Assembly: GCF_031457455.1 (NCBI RefSeq) | Contig: NZ_JAVDWU010000001.1 | Location: forward strand, 62,001-126,000 | From: Hydrogenophaga palleronii_A | GTDB taxonomy: Bacteria; Pseudomonadota; Gammaproteobacteria; Burkholderiales; Burkholderiaceae_C | DNA length: 64,000 nt | Reading direction: 5' to 3' | Part shown: piece by piece, positions 1-7,489 of the stretch | How positions within the stretch are numbered: position 1 is the first letter of the stretch | Layout of the letters: each line of letters begins with the position of its first letter | Program-made: the position numbers and the translations under genes | The notes under the pieces: generated by a model | Seen by the model: the letters and a program-made list of their open reading frames with translations, nothing else | What the model was told of the DNA's origin: nothing | Database searches by the model: none

Positions 1-2
1 GT

Positions 3-74
3 GGCGGGCAAGCGGCGACGCCTTCGGCCATGGCATCAGCGTTTGCCAAGTTGCAGGGCCGCGACAAGCGCTGA
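3..74 (+). CDS. C-terminal fragment of an unknown protein (cut by window start)
   Basis: An open frame enters from the left edge and stops at TGA 72-74, giving about 23 residues that end in AFAKLQGRDKR. The Ala/Lys-rich composition and GC3-rich codons suit a real protein tail, but nothing identifies the family. It runs in the same direction as the HDOD genes that follow. It could also be chance reading of edge sequence. Confidence 0.3.
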   Translation, partial: GGQAATPSAMASAFAKLQGRDKR

Positions 75-158
75 AAAACACAGCCGCGTGTCGTTTACAT
101 GGCACAGCGCCAACGCGGGGAAAAGTGTCTGAAAAGCACCGCAGGAGGTTGCAACTGA

Positions 159-200
159 ATGTTGCAAAGCGGTGTAAAGTGGACCGGTAGATCGCGCTGA
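159..200 (+). CDS. putative 13-codon leader ORF coupled to the HDOD gene
   Basis: An ATG at 159 lies 10 bases after a perfect AGGAGG (143-148). It opens a 13-codon frame that ends in TGA at 198-200, whose last base is the A of the ATG at 200. TGATG overlaps of this kind are typical of translational coupling. The ATG at 200 has no Shine-Dalgarno of its own, so the leader may deliver ribosomes to it. An inverted repeat TTGCAAC/GTTGCAA (149-155/161-167) overlaps the leader start and could modulate access. All functional meaning is inferred. Confidence 0.35.
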   Translation: MLQSGVKWTGRSR

Positions 201-1114
201 TGGCGCGAAATTGTGTCTTCAAGTTTCCGGCGCAAGTGCCGATAAGCAAGGAAGACATCCCTCCACCGTCCTCTGGACTTCAGCTCATGCAACTCGAAGC
301 CCTGTTGAATTTCCCCGGCGCGCTGCCCAGTATGCCGCGCAGCATCGCGGACCTGTTGGTCGAGATGAACAAGGAAGACCCCAATCCCAAAAAGATTGCG
401 GAACTGATCGGCCAGGATCCCGCTCTCACCACGCGCGTGCTGCGCCTGTCCAACTCCGCGTTCTTTCGCGTGAGCCGCAAGATCGGCAACGTGCAGGAAG
501 CCGTGGCCATGCTGGGGCTGACCCATGTGCGTTCGCTGGTGATGGCCGCTGCGCTGGGTGCCAGCTTCAAGAATATTCCCGGCATCGACCTCAAGCAGTT
601 CTGGCGCTACAGCCTGCGCGTGGCCGACATTTCTCGCTCGCTCGCCGGGGTGTTGCGGCAGAACGAGGGCAACGCTTTCACGGCCGGGCTGATTCATGCC
701 ATCGGCATTCTGGTGATGCACATCGCCATGCCCGACGAGATGGTGCCGGTGGACATGGGGACCTCGCCGCTCGATCTGCAGCGCGCTGCCGCCGAGCGCA
801 ATTACTTTGGTTACACCTACGCCGAAGTGGGGGCCGGCATGGCCGAGAAGTGGCAGTTCCCACAGGAGATGGTCTCCGCTCTGGCCAATCAGATCACACC
901 GTTCGAGGGCGAGGCCTACGACCGGCTGGGTGGCTTGCTGCACCTGGCCTCCTGGCGCGCCCGCGCCGAGGAAATCCAGCTCGATGCCAGCGGCCTGGTG
1001 GCCACTTTCCCCGACATGATCGGTCTCACGCTGGGGCTGGATCTGGACAGCGTGCTGGAGAAGGACCCGACCGAGTGGTCGTTCAGTCAGGCGCTCGGTG
1101 CGTTTATAGATTGA
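200..1114 (+). CDS. HDOD domain-containing signalling protein
   Basis: A 304-residue protein whose body is one HDOD domain, a catalytically dead relative of HD phosphohydrolases found in bacterial signal transduction and motility or stress control. The domain covers roughly residues 30-230, with the family pattern LTTRVLRLSNSAFF, an FWRYSLRVADISR helix and AFTAGLIHAIG. It is a close paralogue of the next gene. ATG 200 overlaps a leader ORF stop and adds a 29-residue N-terminus absent from the paralogue. The internal ATG at 287 (MQLEALLNFP) lines up with the paralogue's start and is a real alternative. The partner or output is not visible. Confidence 0.85.
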   Translation: MARNCVFKFPAQVPISKEDIPPPSSGLQLMQLEALLNFPGALPSMPRSIADLLVEMNKEDPNPKKIAELIGQDPALTTRVLRLSNSAFFRVSRKIGNVQEAVAMLGLTHVRSLVMAAALGASFKNIPGIDLKQFWRYSLRVADISRSLAGVLRQNEGNAFTAGLIHAIGILVMHIAMPDEMVPVDMGTSPLDLQRAAAERNYFGYTYAEVGAGMAEKWQFPQEMVSALANQITPFEGEAYDRLGGLLHLASWRARAEEIQLDASGLVATFPDMIGLTLGLDLDSVLEKDPTEWSFSQALGAFID

Positions 1115-1204
1115 CTCCCCCCTGCGCCGCTGACGCGGCTTCCCCCCTCTCTGGCGCGCCGTTGGCGCTTGGAGGGGGGACGGCATCTTGGGCCGGCGGA
1201 GCCG
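1115..1204 (+). repeat. GC-rich intergenic repeat, copy A
   Basis: A 90-bp element beginning directly after the HDOD stop codon: a C-run, GCCGCTGACGCGGC hairpin, a second C-run, GGCGCGCC, a G-run, then GGGCCGGCGGAGCC. It is repeated almost perfectly at 1256-1345 and is related to elements at 5652, 16046 and 20094. The role is unknown; the strong stems could act in termination or mRNA 3'-end stability. Confidence 0.85.
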
Positions 1205-1255
1205 TCCCTTGCTGCCCCTGGATTGATGCACTTTGCTCCGGAAGGTGGTTCGGCG

Positions 1256-1345
1256 CTCCCCCCTGTGCCGCTGACGCGGCTTCCCCCCTCTCTGGCGCGC
1301 CGTTGGCGCTTGGAGGGGGGACGGCATCTTGGGCCGGCGGAGCCG
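1256..1345 (+). repeat. GC-rich intergenic repeat, copy B
   Basis: The second 90-bp copy in direct orientation, differing from 1115-1204 by one visible base (C to T in CCTGYGCC). Between them lies 51 bp of non-repeat sequence. Together they fill most of the 417-bp gap between the two HDOD genes. From 1346 to about 1475 there is nothing recognisable. Confidence 0.85.
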
Positions 1346-1479
1346 GACCCTCGGTGCCCTTGGACTGGGCGCATCCTCGCGCGTTGCGGGTCGCGCGCCG
1401 GTGTGGGTTGCCGCGTGCAGGCGTTAACCCGGGGTGGCCTCAAAACAGCTCAAGTCCGCCCCCCATCTGACGAAATAGA

Positions 1480-1508
1480 TTCAAACAGCGTATGTCCGTC
1501 TGTTTGAA
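1480..1508. promoter_or_regulatory. 9-bp perfect inverted repeat upstream of the second HDOD gene
   Basis: TTCAAACAG (1480-1488) and CTGTTTGAA (1500-1508) are perfect inverse complements with an 11-bp spacer, ending 23 bp before the ATG at 1532. It may be an operator or a 5'-UTR hairpin. No T-run follows, so it is not a terminator. Confidence 0.45.
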
Positions 1509-1531
1509 CAGAACCTTCGCAGGTGTGCAGC

Positions 1532-2356
1532 ATGCAGATCGAAAAGCTCCTCAAGCAGCCCAGTGCGCTTCCTTCGGCACCCAAGGTGGTGCGCAAGCTG
1601 ATCGAGACGTTCGAGCAGGAGGACGTCGACATCATGCAGGCGGCGATGTTCATCGAGTCGGACCCGGTGCTCACGGCCAAGCTGCTCAAGCTGGCGAACT
1701 CGGCTTTTTTTGGACTGCACCGCTCGGTCACCAATGCCCGTGATGCCATCAGCGTGATGGGTTTGATCAAGGTGCGTGCGCTGGTGATTGGTGCTGCGCT
1801 TGGCGATAGCTTTCACACGGTGGGCAGCGTCAACCTCGGCCAGTTCTGGCGCTACAGCCTGAACTCGGCGAACCTGTCGCGCTATCTGGCGCTGCCCATC
1901 AGGATCGACGAGAACACCGCCTTCACTGCCGGTCTGATCCACGGCATTGGCGAGCTGGTGATGCACGTCGGCATGCCCGAGGCCATGATCGACCTGGACC
2001 GCAGCGTGCCCATGCTCGACCTCAAGCGCGCCAAGGCCGAACGCGGGCTGTTTGGCTACAGCTACGCGACCGTGGGCGCGGCGCTGGCCCGGGAATGGAA
2101 TTTCCCCAAGAAGATGATCGATGCTATCGAACACCAGAACGCGCCGTTTGACAATGACGTGTACGAGCCCATCGCAGGCGTGATCCACATTGCCTCTTGG
2201 CGGGCACGGGCTGAAGAACTCGATTTCCGCAGCGACAACCTGATCAACACCTACCCCGACCCCATCGGCCTGGTGCTGGGCATCGACCCCGACACCGTGG
2301 TGGCCGAGCAGATTCCATCCCTGACCAGGCAGACCGAGGAGAAAGAAGAAGTCTGA
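1532..2356 (+). CDS. HDOD domain-containing signalling protein (paralogue)
   Basis: A 274-residue protein made of one HDOD domain, clearly homologous along its length to the preceding HDOD protein (LTAKLLKLANSAFFG, FWRYSLNSANLSR, AFTAGLIHGIGELVMH). The order suggests tandem duplication. The ATG at 1532 has AGGTG upstream; the GTG at 1523 would add only three residues. The charged C-terminus (TEEKEEV) differs from the paralogue. HDOD proteins usually act through protein contacts rather than hydrolysis, so this is probably a regulatory adaptor; its target is unknown. Confidence 0.88.
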   Translation: MQIEKLLKQPSALPSAPKVVRKLIETFEQEDVDIMQAAMFIESDPVLTAKLLKLANSAFFGLHRSVTNARDAISVMGLIKVRALVIGAALGDSFHTVGSVNLGQFWRYSLNSANLSRYLALPIRIDENTAFTAGLIHGIGELVMHVGMPEAMIDLDRSVPMLDLKRAKAERGLFGYSYATVGAALAREWNFPKKMIDAIEHQNAPFDNDVYEPIAGVIHIASWRARAEELDFRSDNLINTYPDPIGLVLGIDPDTVVAEQIPSLTRQTEEKEEV

Positions 2357-2396
2357 GCTTTGGCCAGCGCAAGCGACGGGGCGTAAGCGCTCCGGC

Positions 2397-3368
2397 TCAG
2401 GCCTTGAGTTTGAGCATCATGGTCACCGCACTGGCAATCGCCTGCTCAATCTGCAGGCTTTGCTCAAAGTCCTTGCCGTGAACCAGGGAGCTGAACCACT
2501 TTCTTTCCTTCAGCGACTGGGCCCATGACGGGCTCTGGGTGGCGGCGACCACGATGCGTCGCAGGTTTTCTTTTTGCTGGGTGGAGATGCCGGCAGGTCC
2601 GAACACCGCGCGCCAGTTGCCCAGGTCGGTGCGAATGCCTTGTTCTTCAAGCGAAGGCACACCGAACATGGCCTTGCGCGAGGACATCGCCAGGGGCGTG
2701 ACGACCTTGCTTTCAATCGCCGCCTGGAATTCGCTGTAGCTCGATATGGCCACCTGCGCCGTGCCCTTCTCAAGAAGCGTCAGCGCTTCTTCCCCACTGC
2801 TGGTTGGCAAGTACTTCAGCTGGCTCGCGTCCAGCCGCAGCTGTCTGGCGATCATGCCGGCCAGCATGTGATCCACCCCACCTGCCGAACCACCGGTGAA
2901 AGCCACCGTGCCGAGGTCGCTGCGCATCAGGTCGGCCAACTCCGGCAGCGTGTCGGCTGGCGCGCCTGCTTTGGTGACCAGCACCATGAAATCGTTGGTC
3001 AGCCGCGCGATCGGGTTGACCTGGCTCAGCGTGACGGCAGGCTTTCCCATGGCGATGGCGCCCAGCATCACCATGCCGCCGATCAGGAGCGCCTGAGGGT
3101 CGTTGTTGTAGCGCGCCACAAAATCGGCCAGACCCAGGGTACCGCCCTTGCCGCCCTTGTTTTCGTACGACACCTGCGTGGCCAGCCCGGCAGACTGTAT
3201 GGCCGCACCGAGGGCGCGACCGGTCTGGTCCCAGCCTCCGCCTTCACCACCCGGGATGTAGATGCGCATCGCAGACAATGGCGTGGGCGCTGCCTGGCCC
3301 CATGCCAGTGGCGCACCGAACAGCGCGGGCGTTGCGACGCAGGCCAGAAGGGCATTTCTTCGGTTCAT
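2397..3368 (-). CDS. Bug/TctC-family extracytoplasmic substrate-binding protein
   Basis: A 323-residue periplasmic protein of the tripartite tricarboxylate transporter receptor family, hugely expanded in Burkholderiales. A signal peptide ends near residue 24 (GAPLAWGQA). The fold signatures GGGWDQTGRA and ENKGGKGGTLG, which surround the ligand carboxylate in this family, are present. No TctA or TctB membrane genes are adjacent, so it is an orphan receptor, as is usual for Bug proteins. The ligand cannot be read from sequence; small carboxylates or aromatic acids are typical. It converges on the HDOD gene and diverges from the patatin gene. Confidence 0.88.
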   Translation of the reverse strand: MNRRNALLACVATPALFGAPLAWGQAAPTPLSAMRIYIPGGEGGGWDQTGRALGAAIQSAGLATQVSYENKGGKGGTLGLADFVARYNNDPQALLIGGMVMLGAIAMGKPAVTLSQVNPIARLTNDFMVLVTKAGAPADTLPELADLMRSDLGTVAFTGGSAGGVDHMLAGMIARQLRLDASQLKYLPTSSGEEALTLLEKGTAQVAISSYSEFQAAIESKVVTPLAMSSRKAMFGVPSLEEQGIRTDLGNWRAVFGPAGISTQQKENLRRIVVAATQSPSWAQSLKERKWFSSLVHGKDFEQSLQIEQAIASAVTMMLKLKA

Positions 3369-3532
3369 GGTGCGTGTCTCCAGTCAATTGTTTTGGTTTG
3401 TCATTCCAATCCGCCTGGCTGTCGTTCGACTGTCATCGGCGTCAGGGTGAACCCGAGGTTTCGTGCAACTGACGGCTATGCTGCTGGCTCTGGATCACCT
3501 TGAAGCTGAACCTCTTTTACGCATCCACACCC

Positions 3533-4621
3533 ATGCCCGCTCTGCGACTTTTTGCCGGCCCGGCGGCGGCTCGCCACATTCAGCTCAATGGCTTGCGACC
3601 CCAGGACATTGGAGCCATTCCAGGCGCGGCCGGCGGGCCCAAAGGCCTGATCCTCGGGCCGCTGGACCGTTTCCTCTTTGGCCAATGGCTGCCGCGCAGC
3701 CAGCAACCAGTGGCGCTCATTGGTGCGTCTATCGGCGCCTGGCGCATGGCCACCGCCTGCCTCAACGACCCACAGGCAGCGCTGGAGCGACTGGAACGCG
3801 ACTACATCGCACAGCATTTCAAGCTGCCTCATGGCCAGAAGCGACCCACCCCCCACCAGGTCAGCGGACAGTTTGCTGAAAGCCTGCAGGTGTTCTATGG
3901 CGGGCGCATCGAGGAGGTGTTGCAGCATCCACGCTACCGGCTGCACATCGTGACCTCGCGCGGGCGCTTGCTGCTTTCGCGCGATGGCGCCTGGCGCACG
4001 CCGCTGGGCTACCTGGGAGCCTACGTGTCCAATGCCATGACACGCAAGGCGCTCGGCAGCTGGCTGGAGCGTGTGGTGTTCTCTGCCACGGAGAACAACG
4101 AACCCGCCGCGCTGCCATTTGGCACCCACGATTTCCGCACCCGGCAAGTGGCACTGCGGGCCAACAACTTCATGGACGCCCTGCAGGCCAGCTGTTCCAT
4201 TCCTTTCGTGCTGCGCCCGGTGCCCACGATTGTGGGTGCGCCGCCCGGGCCTTACTGGGATGGCGGCATCACCGACTACCACCTGCATCTGCAGTACCAG
4301 CCATCGGCGGCCTCGCCCATCGTGCTGTACCCCCATTTCCAGAAGGCCGTGGTGCCCGGCTGGCTCGACAAGGCCTGGAAGCGCCGGCACCGCGCCAGCG
4401 CCGCCCTGGACAACATGCTGGTGCTCGCGCCCGACCCGTCCTGGGTGCAAGGCCTGCCCGGCGCCCGGCTGCCTGATCGCGGCGATTTCACTCGCTATGC
4501 ACACGATCTACCGGGTCGCATGAAGGTCTGGTCGGCCGCTACCTCGGCCGCCCGGCAACTGGCCGACGAATTCGCCGAGTGGCTCGAACGGCCCGACCTC
4601 AGCCGGCTGGAGCCGCTCTGA
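3533..4621 (+). CDS. patatin-like phospholipase family protein
   Basis: A 362-residue predicted lipid acyl hydrolase. The nucleophile elbow GASIGAW places the catalytic serine near residue 66, and the DGG at residues 243-245 supplies the partner aspartate of the Ser-Asp dyad. The N-terminal glycine-rich segment (GAAGGPKG) corresponds to the oxyanion hole. No signal peptide is evident, so it is probably cytosolic or peripheral. ATG 3533 matches the usual family start; an in-frame TTG at 3500 would add 11 residues. The substrate is unknown. It lies 39 bp before trhO on the same strand. Confidence 0.85.
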   Translation: MPALRLFAGPAAARHIQLNGLRPQDIGAIPGAAGGPKGLILGPLDRFLFGQWLPRSQQPVALIGASIGAWRMATACLNDPQAALERLERDYIAQHFKLPHGQKRPTPHQVSGQFAESLQVFYGGRIEEVLQHPRYRLHIVTSRGRLLLSRDGAWRTPLGYLGAYVSNAMTRKALGSWLERVVFSATENNEPAALPFGTHDFRTRQVALRANNFMDALQASCSIPFVLRPVPTIVGAPPGPYWDGGITDYHLHLQYQPSAASPIVLYPHFQKAVVPGWLDKAWKRRHRASAALDNMLVLAPDPSWVQGLPGARLPDRGDFTRYAHDLPGRMKVWSAATSAARQLADEFAEWLERPDLSRLEPL

Positions 4622-4660
4622 CCCGGTAACAGGATCCGTTGCAGGAGGATAATTTCGCCC

Positions 4661-5686
4661 ATGCACACCTCCGCCCCAGAGGCCGCCGCCACCGAAGCGC
4701 CGCGACCCCGCTACCTCACCGCCGCCCTCTACAAATTCGTCGACCTGCCGGACTTCCCGGACCTGCGCGACCCCCTGCAGGCCTGCTGCGATGCGAACGG
4801 CGTGAAGGGCACGCTGCTGCTGGCACGCGAAGGCATCAACGGCACCATCGCCGGCCCGGAAGCCGGTGTGCGAGCCGTGCTCGCCCACCTGCACGCCGAC
4901 GCGCGCCTGGCCACGCTCGCACACAAGGAATCCTGGAGCGACAAACCGCCGTTCCTGCGCATGAAGGTGCGGCTGAAAAAAGAGATCGTCACGCTGCGCG
5001 TGCCCGAACTGGACCCGAACAAGACCGTGGGGCAGTACGTGAAGCCGCAAGACTGGAACCAGTTGCTGGCCGACCCGGACGTGGTGGTGATCGACACCCG
5101 CAACGACTACGAGGTGGCCATCGGCACCTTCGAGGGTGCGATCAACCCCAACATCAAGACCTTCACCGAACTGCCGGCCTGGCTGGACGCCCAGCCCGCA
5201 TTGCAGGGCGGCAAGAAGCCCAAGGTGGCCATGTTCTGCACCGGCGGCATCCGCTGTGAAAAATCCACCGCACTGATGAAGATGCGCGGCTTCGACGAGG
5301 TGTACCACCTCGAAGGCGGCATCCTGAAATACTTGGAGGAAGTGCCGCCCGAACAAAGCACCTGGCAGGGCGAGTGCTTCGTGTTCGACGAACGCGTGAG
5401 CGTGGGCCACGGCCTGCAACCCGGCCCGCACGAGCTGTGCCGCTCGTGCCGCTGGCCATTGAGCGAGGCCGACAAGGCCTCACTGCATTACGTCAAGGGC
5501 GTGAGCTGCGACCATTGTTTTGACCAGCGCACACCGGAAGAGAAAGCCCGTCTGGCAGAGAGGCAGCGGCAGGTGGAGCTTGCTGAGGTGCGTGGTGAGA
5601 TTCACGTAGGCAAAAAGATGGAAATACCCCCCGCGCCGCAGAGCGAGGATGCACCCCCCGCGCCGCCTTCGGCGTCACCCCCCTGA
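4661..5686 (+). CDS. trhO: tRNA uridine(34) hydroxylase TrhO (rhodanese-like, YceA family)
   Basis: A 341-residue enzyme installing 5-hydroxyuridine at the wobble position of tRNAs by an oxygen-dependent route. An N-terminal acylphosphatase-like part (GTLLLAREGINGTIAG) precedes a rhodanese domain with the active loop CTGGIRCEKS (Cys193, Cys199) and a C-terminal cysteine cluster (LCRSCRWPLS, VSCDHCFD). AGGAGG sits upstream of ATG 4661. The last 10 or so residues (Pro/Ala/Ser-rich) and the stop codon are encoded by an intruding repeat element at 5652-5736, so this tail is probably not functional. Confidence 0.92.
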   Translation: MHTSAPEAAATEAPRPRYLTAALYKFVDLPDFPDLRDPLQACCDANGVKGTLLLAREGINGTIAGPEAGVRAVLAHLHADARLATLAHKESWSDKPPFLRMKVRLKKEIVTLRVPELDPNKTVGQYVKPQDWNQLLADPDVVVIDTRNDYEVAIGTFEGAINPNIKTFTELPAWLDAQPALQGGKKPKVAMFCTGGIRCEKSTALMKMRGFDEVYHLEGGILKYLEEVPPEQSTWQGECFVFDERVSVGHGLQPGPHELCRSCRWPLSEADKASLHYVKGVSCDHCFDQRTPEEKARLAERQRQVELAEVRGEIHVGKKMEIPPAPQSEDAPPAPPSASPP

Positions 5687-5736
5687 AGGGGGGCACACCC
5701 TGTGGCCTGGCAAAGCCAGTTCCACGGGTGCTCTGG
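5652..5736 (+). repeat. GC-rich intergenic repeat, copy C (overlaps the end of trhO)
   Basis: Begins CACCCCCCGCGCCGCC, continues through CACCCCCCTGAAGGGGGG, and ends with GGCAAAGCC and CCACGGGTGCTCTGG. Its reverse complement aligns closely with 16046-16125 and 20094-20173. The TGA of trhO is inside the element. Confidence 0.8.
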
Positions 5737-5775
5737 ATCAAGAACCCAGCGCTCCGGCGCTACCACTGATCATTC

Positions 5776-6480
5776 ATGACCATGCTTGCTGCTCCTTCGA
5801 TCCTCGCCTTCGACATCTTCGGCACAGTGGTCGACTGGCATGGCAGCATCGTGGGCGAGATGCAGACGCTGCACCCGCAGGTCGATGCCGATGCGTTTGC
5901 GCTGGCCTGGCGCGCCGGCTACCAGCCGGCCATGCAGCGCGTGCGTTCGGGTGAGCTGGGCTGGACGCGCATCGACATCTTGCACCGCATGATCCTGGAC
6001 GAACTGCTGCCGAAGTTCGGTCTCGATCACCTGGGCGAGCTTGAGCGCGCCGAGCTCAATCGCGTGTGGCATCGGCTCGATCCCTGGCCCGACACGGTGG
6101 CGGGTCTGACGCGCCTGCGCACACGATTCACCATCTGCTCGCTGTCCAACGGCAACATCGGTCTGCTCACGAACATGGCCAAGCGCGCCGGCCTGCCATG
6201 GGACTGCATCCTGTCTGCCGAGGTGTTCCGCGCCTACAAGCCCGACCCCGCCACCTACCTGGGTGTGGCAGACACCTTTGATGTGCCACCGGAGGGCGTG
6301 ATGCTGGTGGCCGCGCACCAGGACGACCTGGCCGCCGCGCGCAATTGCGGCCTGGCCACGGCCTACATCGAGCGCCCGCTGGAGTTTGGTGCGGCAAATG
6401 TGAAAGACGTGTCGCCCGATGCAGCCAACACCTGGCACGCGCGCGACCTGGTCAACCTGGCCGAACTGCTCGGCTGCTGA
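5776..6480 (+). CDS. haloacid dehalogenase type II (L-2-haloacid dehalogenase-like)
   Basis: A 234-residue HAD-superfamily hydrolase. Motif I is FDIFGTVVDWHG with nucleophile Asp13, motif II is SLSNGN, the conserved lysine is in AYKPDPATY, and motif III is VAAHQDDL. This set matches L-2-haloacid dehalogenases, which invert L-2-halo acids to D-2-hydroxy acids. Relatives also include other small-molecule HAD enzymes, so activity on haloacids is likely but unproven. It stands alone after trhO and converges on the DUF4399 gene. Confidence 0.85.
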   Translation: MTMLAAPSILAFDIFGTVVDWHGSIVGEMQTLHPQVDADAFALAWRAGYQPAMQRVRSGELGWTRIDILHRMILDELLPKFGLDHLGELERAELNRVWHRLDPWPDTVAGLTRLRTRFTICSLSNGNIGLLTNMAKRAGLPWDCILSAEVFRAYKPDPATYLGVADTFDVPPEGVMLVAAHQDDLAAARNCGLATAYIERPLEFGAANVKDVSPDAANTWHARDLVNLAELLGC

Positions 6481-6496
6481 GCCGGCCCGCGGGGGT

Positions 6497-7303
6497 TCAC
6501 TCCACACGCACGGACGCGGTTACTGCATCGGCCATGCGTTTGGTGGGATCCAGGTTGTCGATCATTTCCAGACGCAAGTTGTAGCTGCCGGCGGGTGGCG
6601 CCAGCCAGACCTCGGTTTGACCCTCGGCGAAATCGAGCACGACGGCCGCACCCGAGCCGCTGGCAGGCACGGCCGTCAGGCGGAAGTGCCCGGTGTCGGG
6701 GATTTGTTGCGCCTGGTGGGCCACATTGATTGCCGAGGCATGAAACTGCACCCGAAACGGCCTTTTCACCGTTGGGCCTTCCAGCATCATGCTCAGGCCC
6801 TTGGTGGCGAGCGTGGCCGGATCCACGGGGTTCTTTTTCGTGACCGTGATGGTGGTTCTCTTGCTGTAGACGAAATGTGGCAGGTGCTTCTGGTCTGCCA
6901 GCAGCATGCGCAGGGTGTAGGTGCCTGGCTCCAGCGTGAGCACGGTCTCCATCTGCCCTTTGCCGAAGTGGATGTATTGATCGTTGAACGGCAGGGCTTC
7001 CTGGAAGTTCAGGGGCAAGTCGCGGTTGACGAGCAGGTGGTGGTGGCCGCTGCGGGCCCGACTGGACTGCGCAATGGGTGCCAGCCCCCAATTGCCGGAC
7101 AGGCCAAATTTCAGGAGGTACGGGGTTTCGATCTGGTCACCGTCGTTGAGGTTGGTGAAGTAGGCCTCTGACGTGAGGCGCGGCGGCGGTGTCTGCCAAG
7201 GGTGGAGTGTTGCCCCGCCTGCATCGGGGGCGGTCTGCCCAAACGCGGGCGAGACCCATGCAATGGCCAGAAGCAGCGCGGTGGTTCTCAGGGTTTTGTG
7301 CAT
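6497..7303 (-). CDS. DUF4399 domain-containing secreted protein
   Basis: A 268-residue exported protein with a signal peptide ending around AFGQT and two copies of the DUF4399 fold. The first is at about residues 45-140 (YFTNLNDGDQIETPYLLKFG, SGHHHLLVN) and the second at about 165-265 (MLEGPTVKRPFRVQF, GSYNLRLEMID). DUF4399 domains are periplasmic beta-sandwich modules with a conserved histidine-rich turn; their function is unknown. ATG 7303 starts directly at the signal peptide; the longer frame back to 7348 is unlikely. It converges on the dehalogenase gene. Confidence 0.82.
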   Translation of the reverse strand: MHKTLRTTALLLAIAWVSPAFGQTAPDAGGATLHPWQTPPPRLTSEAYFTNLNDGDQIETPYLLKFGLSGNWGLAPIAQSSRARSGHHHLLVNRDLPLNFQEALPFNDQYIHFGKGQMETVLTLEPGTYTLRMLLADQKHLPHFVYSKRTTITVTKKNPVDPATLATKGLSMMLEGPTVKRPFRVQFHASAINVAHQAQQIPDTGHFRLTAVPASGSGAAVVLDFAEGQTEVWLAPPAGSYNLRLEMIDNLDPTKRMADAVTASVRVE

Positions 7304-7489
7304 GGGTGCCTTCGGTTCAAGGTGGCGCTGGCAGCAGGTCAGCAGCACTGTTCAGTGATTACGCAGTGCGGAAAATTTGCTCGGGTATGCCTTGGGCGAG
7401 TGTATTCAATCCGGTCATGCGCTCGGTTTTTTGACGTCAATGGCCCCTGTTGGGGGGATGGCCCCGAGGGGTCACTTGGTGCGACAGAA

